DNA of 64,000 bases, from the NCBI GenBank assembly GCA_033127725.1, contig AP026798.1:2224292-2288291 (forward strand), given 5' to 3'. Numbering within the stretch: position 1 is the stretch's first letter; the number at the start of each line of letters is the position of its first letter. The notes below the pieces were generated by a model. That model was not told where the DNA came from. It did no database searches and saw nothing but the letters and a program-made list of their open reading frames with translations. This document shows positions 58,691-64,000 of the stretch, in pieces. This DNA comes from Bombiscardovia nodaiensis. GTDB lineage: Bacteria > Actinomycetota > Actinomycetes > Actinomycetales > Bifidobacteriaceae. Position numbers and translations under genes: made by a program.

Positions 58691-59548
58691 TCACCAAAGG
58701 AAGGAAATCAGCAACTGGTCAACCTGCCGACTCTCGTGCAGATTACTGTGCTTCCCTTCTCCGCCGTGTATCGTAACCTCCCGGTAGGAACGAGCACGTC
58801 CTCCCAGCAGGTAGCTCAAGGCCCGACTTGATTCATTGCTCACGTTCCCATCCGAGTGCGACCCGTCGTCCACATCGCCGAAAACATTGAGCACGTCAAC
58901 CTGATGGTCAGGGTAGGTGGACCTGAGCGGCAGGAGCGCTTGAAATTCTGGTGTCTGCGGAGAGGGCAGTCCCGTCTTATCGAAGGTCATGCGATTCGGC
59001 TCGTCGTTACGCCCAAGAATGCCGTTAAAGTTGCCAGCTAAATCAACCTGCTTGCTCAGCTTGGGCAGGCTCGTGTCCCCAGCTGTGTCACGCAAGTAAT
59101 TTAGCAGCACCATATTGCCCATCGAGTGCGCCACCACGTTGTACTTATCGAAGGGATAGGCAGCGCGAACGGTCAGAATTGCCTGCTTAAGCCACTGTCC
59201 ATTCAGCTGGTAGTCAATGTTCGTTTTGTCGAGGAAGCTCACTTCAACCAGGGGGTTCGTCGCGCCCTGGGGCAACTTCCCCAGCAGTTTAGCCTGACCG
59301 GCAGGATCAACATCTACTCGCACCACAGTTTTCGTCCGGCCGGCATCACGAATCGCCTGCGTCATATGCTCTTCGGACTCGTAACTACCGTTCCACCCAT
59401 GCAGGAAGAAGGTCGGCACCTGCGCCTTCACGAATCCCTGCTGGCCCCGCAGCTGGCTCCGCGCCGGCAGCACAAGACAAAGTACCGCAGCTAACAGTAT
59501 GGCGAGAACAATCAGCACTAACCGGATCCGCTTGCCTCTACTTGCCAT
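58691..59548 (-). CDS. DUF915 alpha/beta hydrolase, membrane-anchored
   Basis: A 285-residue protein with a signal or anchor helix (LVLIVLAILLAAVLCLVLPA) at residues 10-29 and an alpha/beta hydrolase fold. VPTFFLHGWNGSYESEEHM is the oxyanion region, NVVAHSMGNMVLLNYL contains the nucleophile Ser in G/A-H-S-M-G, NVFGDVDDGSHSDG the acid region, and GGEGKHSNLHESRQV a His near the end. DUF915 proteins are lipase- or esterase-like with unknown natural substrates, common in Gram-positive bacteria. It lies between the parS spacer and rsmG and is not part of the usual conserved block. Confidence 0.85.
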   Translation of the reverse strand: MASRGKRIRLVLIVLAILLAAVLCLVLPARSQLRGQQGFVKAQVPTFFLHGWNGSYESEEHMTQAIRDAGRTKTVVRVDVDPAGQAKLLGKLPQGATNPLVEVSFLDKTNIDYQLNGQWLKQAILTVRAAYPFDKYNVVAHSMGNMVLLNYLRDTAGDTSLPKLSKQVDLAGNFNGILGRNDEPNRMTFDKTGLPSPQTPEFQALLPLRSTYPDHQVDVLNVFGDVDDGSHSDGNVSNESSRALSYLLGGRARSYREVTIHGGEGKHSNLHESRQVDQLLISFLW

Positions 59549-59743
59549 AGCTGTCCACCACCTTTCCGCCCTTCACATACGCAGTATCAGTGTTGTCACA
59601 GCTTACAGGAATTTGCGGACGACCAACAAATAGGCACACATTCCAGCGGGCAGCGAAATTACCAGCAAACGCAAACCACACTAGGCAATCTGGGCCTCTA
59701 AAGATGCTTCTGCCTTCAACCAGCAGCCCGCGGTCGCCTGCGC

Positions 59744-60688
59744 CTATACCTTATTCACCAACACCACATGCGTCGGTTCAAGCCCTGGACCAACTGGTGC
59801 ATCCACAACTCTGGGCTCCCGTCCACCACACTTGCGCAATTCCTTCTGCGCCTTGTCAATCTCAGCCTGTGCCGACCGGCCTTTCAAAGCCACTAACTGC
59901 CCACCAACCTGCACCAGAGGAAGCGTCCAGGCAGCCAGCTTCGTGAGTGGAGCTACCGCCCTGCAGGTGACTGCGGCGAACTGGCCCGCACCCGCACGCG
60001 CCCCAGCTTGAGCAGACAGTTGGCCGCTGTTGCCCGCAAAACTTCCCTGAGCCTCCCTGGCCCGGCTCTTCTTGCGGCCACCCTTGCGCCGCTTACCAGC
60101 TGCCACAGGGTCTTGCGAACTGTCAGATATAATATCTTCAACCCGCTTGCGCACCAGGTGCACATTGCGCAGGCTAAGCTCGTCAACCACCTCATTGAGC
60201 CACTCAATCCGCCGCTCCATAGGCTCAATCAGCGTAAAATCGTAATCCGGCATGCAAGCTGCCAGCACAATGCCCGGAAAGCCGCCGCCTGATCCAACGT
60301 CCGCCACCCGCCGAGAGCCAGCCTCCTGACAGGCCTGCTCAAGAAAAGGCCGAGCGGCAGCAGAATTGAGGATGTGCCGCTCCCAAATAATGCTCGCATC
60401 GCGGGGTCCTATGATGCCCCGGGTCAGTCCTTCGCTCACCAGCTTGTGATGAAAGCGCTGGAGTGGCTCCAGGGCTGGGCCCAGCACTTCCTGCAGAACT
60501 GGCGAGCCCTCGAGCTGGTCCCGGCTCTCGTCCCTGCCCTGATCCACCGGGCCCAAAGCTTGATCTTCTGCCGAGCCCTGATGAGCGTTCTCACTCCCAG
60601 CTACTGCTACTGTGTCCGGCTTTTCACCAACCGTTGCAGGAGGCACTGCTTCGGACATGGGCGGCATTTGAGCGTCCACCTCAACCAT
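59744..60688 (-). CDS. rsmG: 16S rRNA guanine-N7 methyltransferase
   Basis: A 314-residue GidB/RsmG enzyme (G527 of 16S rRNA), about 100 residues longer than the E. coli protein. The first 65 residues are an acidic extension. The fold follows with [20 protein letters not shown] and the SAM loop [21 protein letters not shown] basic insertion of about 40 residues ([17 protein letters not shown]) separates two core strands, before [19 protein letters not shown]. Its ATG overlaps the stop of jag by one base (TGATG), so it is coupled. The extension may start later (for example MSEAVPP at residue 11). Confidence 0.9.
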   Translation of the reverse strand: MVEVDAQMPPMSEAVPPATVGEKPDTVAVAGSENAHQGSAEDQALGPVDQGRDESRDQLEGSPVLQEVLGPALEPLQRFHHKLVSEGLTRGIIGPRDASIIWERHILNSAAARPFLEQACQEAGSRRVADVGSGGGFPGIVLAACMPDYDFTLIEPMERRIEWLNEVVDELSLRNVHLVRKRVEDIISDSSQDPVAAGKRRKGGRKKSRAREAQGSFAGNSGQLSAQAGARAGAGQFAAVTCRAVAPLTKLAAWTLPLVQVGGQLVALKGRSAQAEIDKAQKELRKCGGREPRVVDAPVGPGLEPTHVVLVNKV

Positions 60689-61371
60689 CAGCGCTCGTCT
60701 TCTGGCATACCGTCTGCAAACTGGGTGCCGCCGCCAACCTCCTGGCTCACGTCTTCTCCAGCTACCAGCTCATCGGCTAAGAGCTCAACGTCCGCTCCCT
60801 CTGCCTGCTGCGTTCCGCCGACATCTTCGGCATCAGCATCAGCATCAGCCTCATCACCAGCGTCGGCCGCACCGGTCACCTTGGCATAAATGGTCACGTA
60901 CCGGTGAGGTTCCTCGCCGTGCGAGCGTGATTTCAAGCCCTCTTCGCGCACCAGGTCGTGCACAATCTTGCGCTCGAAGGAGTTCATTGGCCGCAAATCG
61001 ACCGGCTCCCCGCTCTCTTGCACTTCATCGATGGCCGTGAGGGCTGTCTGCCGCAGTTTCTGCCGCTTTTCGTGCAAGAAGCCATCCACGTCGATAATCA
61101 GATGCGAGCGTTCGCCCGTGCGCTGCTGCACAGCCAAGCGGGTAAGCCGCTGGAGGGCATCTACTACTTCGCCGCCCTGACCGATGAGATGCTGAATATC
61201 GCTGTCATCATCAGCTACGATCTGCACGGTGGGCCGGTGGTTGCGCACCCCCATCTCAATATCGCCGTCATAATCGACAATATCGAGCAAGTCTTCCAAG
61301 TAGTCGGCCGCAATGTCCGCCTCTTCGTTGAGCTGTTCCATGCTCTTATTCGGGTCTAACTCCTGTGACAT
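60688..61371 (-). CDS. jag: Jag/KhpB RNA-binding protein (KH and R3H domains)
   Basis: A 227-residue RNA-binding protein. An N-terminal acidic helix ([20 protein letters not shown]), a KH-like domain with [20 protein letters not shown] and an R3H domain with [19 protein letters not shown] and the [12 protein letters not shown] tail. The Ala/Asp/Glu-rich C-terminus (about 60 residues) is unusually long. It belongs with YidC in membrane-protein and cell-shape control. In the same run yidC-jag-rsmG. Confidence 0.92.
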   Translation of the reverse strand: MSQELDPNKSMEQLNEEADIAADYLEDLLDIVDYDGDIEMGVRNHRPTVQIVADDDSDIQHLIGQGGEVVDALQRLTRLAVQQRTGERSHLIIDVDGFLHEKRQKLRQTALTAIDEVQESGEPVDLRPMNSFERKIVHDLVREEGLKSRSHGEEPHRYVTIYAKVTGAADAGDEADADADAEDVGGTQQAEGADVELLADELVAGEDVSQEVGGGTQFADGMPEDER

Positions 61372-61559
61372 TCCTTACTCCTTACTCGCGCTCTCGCCCA
61401 CTCGCACAGCCCTTGAGTACTTCCGATCGGACCAGCGCCCATCGCTCATTGATGGAAGCCGGTCCCGCCACTCAGGACCATACTTGCAGACCAGTTCTCC
61501 TTTGAGATTACTCACTACTCGGCCAAGCACACGCCCGGCCGATGTCGTCTGTTACTTCA

Positions 61560-62582
61560 TTAATTTTTCCGACGTTTTCTACGAGGCTGCTCGCGTTGGT
61601 GCGACACTTTCTTGCCGCTGCGGGCTTCCTCTTCCAGTTCCTTCAGGCGCATCAGCTCTTCCTCCTCCAAGGACGGCAGATTCTTGCGGGCGCGCCGAGC
61701 GTTCTCGTGGCGGTGGTCGCGCTCCTGCTTTTCCTCAGCGGCTGGGGAGCCGGGAGTAGGCATATGGTAGACCTGGTAGAGCGTCTGGCCTAGGGTCCAC
61801 ACGTTGTTGGTCAGCCAGTAAATCAGCACGGCGAAGGGGAAGGCCACACCGGAGAAGATGTACATGACCGGGAAGAAGTAGGCCATCATCTTCTGCATCT
61901 TGTACTGCTGTCCCTCCATCGAGGCGCGGGGCAGGTTCTTGCGCACATTGTGGAACTGCGAGTAGAACATAGCCAGGCACATGAGGGCGATGAAGACGAC
62001 GATAACGGCTTTTCCTGCGCCCTGAGCAGTCACGAAATTGTCAGAAATTCTTAGGCCAAAGAAGGTGGTTTGCTCGAATTCGGAGGCCACATCCTTGGTA
62101 AAAGCTCCCAGCGGGTCGTGCGTGCCGTGGGCGATGAAGGGCACGGCCGAGAGCACGTAGAACATGGTGGCGAAGATGGGGCTCTGAATGAGCGCCGGCA
62201 GGCAGGAGGAGGCAGGATTGGCGTGATTGTCCTGGTAGAGCTTCATGGTCTCGCGGCTGGCAGCTTCACGGCTGGCCGCGTCTTTTTTGCCCTTGTACTT
62301 ATTCTGGATCTTCATCAGCTTCGGCTGGATGGCCTGCATCCGCTGCATGGACCGCATCTGTTTGATGAAGAGCGGCAAAATGAGCAGGCGCACGAAAATC
62401 ACCAGCAGCACCACGGACAGCGCCCAAGCAATGCCGGGCCCTTCCTTCAGACCTAAGAAGGTGAGAGCCTTGTGGCACCAGACCATCACATAAGTCATCA
62501 GCCATTCGATAGGCCGCAGAATCTTGTAAAACCAGCCAAAAATGCCCTGGTCGAAGGTGAAGGTGTTGTAGCTACGAAACAT
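61560..62582 (-). CDS. yidC: Membrane protein insertase YidC
   Basis: A 340-residue Oxa1-type insertase that places proteins in the cytoplasmic membrane. Five helices, the first near residues 15-40; WALSVVLLVIFVRLLILPLF, NPASSCLPALIQSPIFATMF, and a late helix pair with YIFSGVAFPFAVLIYWLTNNVW. The C-terminus is basic and ends RREQPRRKRRKN-like, able to bind ribosomes. There is no large outer domain, as normal for Gram-positive forms. It follows yidD by two bases. Confidence 0.95.
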   Translation of the reverse strand: MFRSYNTFTFDQGIFGWFYKILRPIEWLMTYVMVWCHKALTFLGLKEGPGIAWALSVVLLVIFVRLLILPLFIKQMRSMQRMQAIQPKLMKIQNKYKGKKDAASREAASRETMKLYQDNHANPASSCLPALIQSPIFATMFYVLSAVPFIAHGTHDPLGAFTKDVASEFEQTTFFGLRISDNFVTAQGAGKAVIVVFIALMCLAMFYSQFHNVRKNLPRASMEGQQYKMQKMMAYFFPVMYIFSGVAFPFAVLIYWLTNNVWTLGQTLYQVYHMPTPGSPAAEEKQERDHRHENARRARKNLPSLEEEELMRLKELEEEARSGKKVSHQREQPRRKRRKN

Positions 62583-62584
62583 CT

Positions 62585-63004
62585 TTAGATGGTCTCCTTA
62601 CCCGATGCCACACGAGGACCTACCAATGCTGTGGGCGCAGGTTCTGTCGCTGCCAAAGGCTCTAAACGCGGTTCTTCGTGGGCCTTGGACCAGCGGAAGC
62701 GGTAACAAAGCGAAAACTTCATTGGTACGTCGTCAATCCCACCTGTGCTCCAGGGCTGGCACCTGAGTAGTCGAAGCCCCGCCAGAGCCAGACCTCTCCA
62801 AGCGCCAAAACGCTCAATGGCAGTGTATGCGTACTGGGAGCATGTGGGATAGTACTTGCAACGGGGCGCAGATAGGGGCGAAATGCGGTTGCGGTACCAG
62901 CTGATGGCAGCGAGAAAGGGCCGGGAAAACAAAGAAAGGGCCTGGGTGCAGTCATGCTGCTCCTCGCCCTGGTACTGAGCTCGCCCTACTCCCGCTGCAC
63001 TCAT
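62585..63004 (-). CDS. yidD: Membrane protein insertion efficiency factor YidD
   Basis: A 139-residue protein. The core, SWYRNRISPLSAPRCKYYPT followed by CSQYAYTAIERFG and GLALAGLRLLRCQPWSTGGI, matches the small (about 70-85 residue) YidD family which helps YidC. Cys residues of the pattern are present. The first 20 residues and the C-terminal 35 are extra and not conserved. It lies two bases after rnpA and two before yidC. Confidence 0.92.
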   Translation of the reverse strand: MSAAGVGRAQYQGEEQHDCTQALSLFSRPFLAAISWYRNRISPLSAPRCKYYPTCSQYAYTAIERFGAWRGLALAGLRLLRCQPWSTGGIDDVPMKFSLCYRFRWSKAHEEPRLEPLAATEPAPTALVGPRVASGKETI

Positions 63005-63006
63005 CG

Positions 63007-63459
63007 CTACCTGCCAGTCCTGCTAGTGGAGCCGCCAGCCGCCGGGGATTGCTGACCACTCCCGCGGGTACGTTCCACATCGCTTGTGTTCATAGCCTTA
63101 AGTCCGATCTGCTCAAAGAGCCGTGCCACTTGCTCGTCTAGAGCTGCAAAGCTGGCTTTCGCTGCACTCGGCTTAGCCCGCATCACCAGATCGCAGCTTG
63201 GCGGTAGGACCGCTTCGTGAGCAGTCGCTAAAACCCGAAAACGTCGTTTGACCTTATTGCGAGTAACGGCGTTCCCTACAGCCTTGGATACGGCTAAACC
63301 TAGCCGCTTATTGCTTGCGGGGACTTGCCCCCCAGCTGGCCGCCGATTGTTTCGAGCTTCATCGGCAATCAGCAGGTGTATGACAATATCGCGACTGGAG
63401 ACTCTTTTCCGCCTCCGCAGGACTGCGGTAAATTCGCGGTGACTCTTCAGCCGTTCCAC
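63007..63459 (-). CDS. rnpA: Ribonuclease P protein component
   Basis: A 150-residue basic protein, partner of the RNase P RNA in maturing tRNA 5' ends. MERLKSHREFTAVLRRRKRV and GLAVSKAVGNAVTRNKVKRR carry the conserved RNR-type helix (N-x-x-x-R-N-x-x-K-R). The C-terminal 40 residues (ERTRGSGQQSPAAGGS) are low complexity. Lies between rpmH and yidD in the usual order. Confidence 0.94.
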   Translation of the reverse strand: MERLKSHREFTAVLRRRKRVSSRDIVIHLLIADEARNNRRPAGGQVPASNKRLGLAVSKAVGNAVTRNKVKRRFRVLATAHEAVLPPSCDLVMRAKPSAAKASFAALDEQVARLFEQIGLKAMNTSDVERTRGSGQQSPAAGGSTSRTGR

Positions 63460-63482
63460 CTGAATATGCCTACTGCTGCGAC

Positions 63483-63617
63483 TCAGGCGGAAATGACCTT
63501 ACGGCCCTTTGCCCGGCGACGGTTGATCAGGGCGCGTCCCGAGCGAGTGCGCATGCGGGCGCGGAAGCCGTGCTTCATGTGGCGACGGCGGTTGTTGGGC
63601 TGAAAAGTCCTCTTCAT
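63483..63617 (-). CDS. rpmH: 50S ribosomal protein L34
   Basis: A 44-residue protein with the standard sequence: [20 protein letters not shown], then [20 protein letters not shown]. The frame is open upstream to 63704 but the true ATG is 63617. It is the first gene of the minus-strand rpmH-rnpA-yidD-yidC run, with the origin on its upstream side. Confidence 0.97.
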   Translation of the reverse strand: MKRTFQPNNRRRHMKHGFRARMRTRSGRALINRRRAKGRKVISA

Positions 63618-64000
63618 AGTCAACGCTCCTAATATGTGCTGTGTCCTGGCACAGCTCCTCATGAGTTCAAGCTCTACTAAATTACTAGTTGAGCAGGACT
63701 TCATTGAAAAAGGTACACTTTTTATTATGCTCCAATAGGTGGTACTCTTGCTTCGTCAGGCGAAGAGAAGCCTTCATTTTCTAGGGCGATAGCCCTATAA
63801 GTTATCCACAAACGACACTTTTGTTATTCACATTTAGCTTCCCACAACACGCGAGCCTGTGGATAAGTGACGATAGGACGTGCCATGATAGATAGGCACT
63901 ATTAACTGTACACGAGCGTGGAAGGGCCAACTACCCGCTGCAAGACGGGCAGATCCCTGGGTTCAAGCGCGAACCCATTGACTGGAGAGAGGAGCAGGGA
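63618..64000. promoter_or_regulatory. rpmH-side end of oriC with DnaA boxes
   Basis: No gene. DnaA boxes: TTATCCACA at 63802-63810, TTATTCACA at 63824-63832 and TGTGGATAA at 63858-63866. A 7-bp hairpin TGGGTTC/GAACCCA stands at 63958-63977. By known gene order dnaA should follow on the + strand just past the window. The promoter of rpmH must also lie here, in the first 80 bases. Confidence 0.8.

Noticed and set aside
63958..63977. Hairpin TGGGTTC/GAACCCA near the end, reminiscent of a tRNA T-arm
   Set aside because: The loop has six bases without the TTCRANY pattern and no cloverleaf can be drawn around it.

Overview
The window is a stretch of actinobacterial chromosome, most probably from a Bifidobacterium. 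It ends next to the replication origin. The gene order rpmH-rnpA-yidD-yidC-jag-rsmG-(gap)-parA-parB-trxB-(gap)-murJ-DUF6049-NUDIX-pcnA is the ori-proximal block known from actinobacteria. A GH42 beta-galactosidase, an MsmK-type sugar ABC ATPase, a DUF4032 protein and a G5/DUF348 Rpf-like protein beside rsmA fit Bifidobacterium. dnaA should lie just beyond position 64000. The species cannot be named from sequence reading alone.

Region 1 (1-22.6 kb) is an exopolysaccharide/capsule locus, visibly AT-richer than the core genes. It holds the 3' end of a DUF4012 gene, five tandem paralogous acyltransferase-3 membrane proteins (one frameshifted, one lacking the catalytic His), a polytopic membrane protein, a Wzx-type flippase, one GT2 and three GT4-type glycosyltransferases, an EpsG/Wzy-like polymerase, and on the other strand the priming polyprenyl-phosphate sugar transferase. 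The set fits a Wzx/Wzy pathway: priming on undecaprenyl phosphate, sugar addition, flipping, polymerisation and O-acylation. GC-rich insertion sequences sit in it: two IS3-like remnants on either side of the acyltransferase array, an IS1249-like remnant, and an almost intact IS30 element between the polymerase and the priming transferase.

Region 2 (22.6-37.1 kb) is accessory and housekeeping: a P-type cation ATPase, a carboxymuconolactone decarboxylase/cupin fusion behind a textbook MerR-type promoter, a TrmH/RlmB-type rRNA methyltransferase, a DUF4032 protein, an MsmK-type ABC ATPase, a GH42 beta-galactosidase, a membrane Ser/Thr kinase and a DsbA-like thioredoxin-fold protein.

Region 3 (37.3-48.5 kb) holds tRNA-Thr, an Rpf-like cell-wall enzyme, rsmA, a LytR_C protein, CCA-adding enzyme, a NUDIX hydrolase, a DUF6049 secreted protein and MurJ. 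MurJ is cut off just inside its C-terminal pseudokinase-like domain. Beyond it is a 4.7 kb stretch (48502-53178) with no gene I can support.

Region 4 (53.2-64 kb) is the origin side: trxB, parB, parA, a 2 kb AT-rich gap with three parS or parS-like sites and a cluster of four DnaA boxes (two forming a long palindrome), a DUF915 hydrolase, then rsmG, jag, yidC, yidD, rnpA and rpmH, and finally the start of oriC with three further DnaA boxes.
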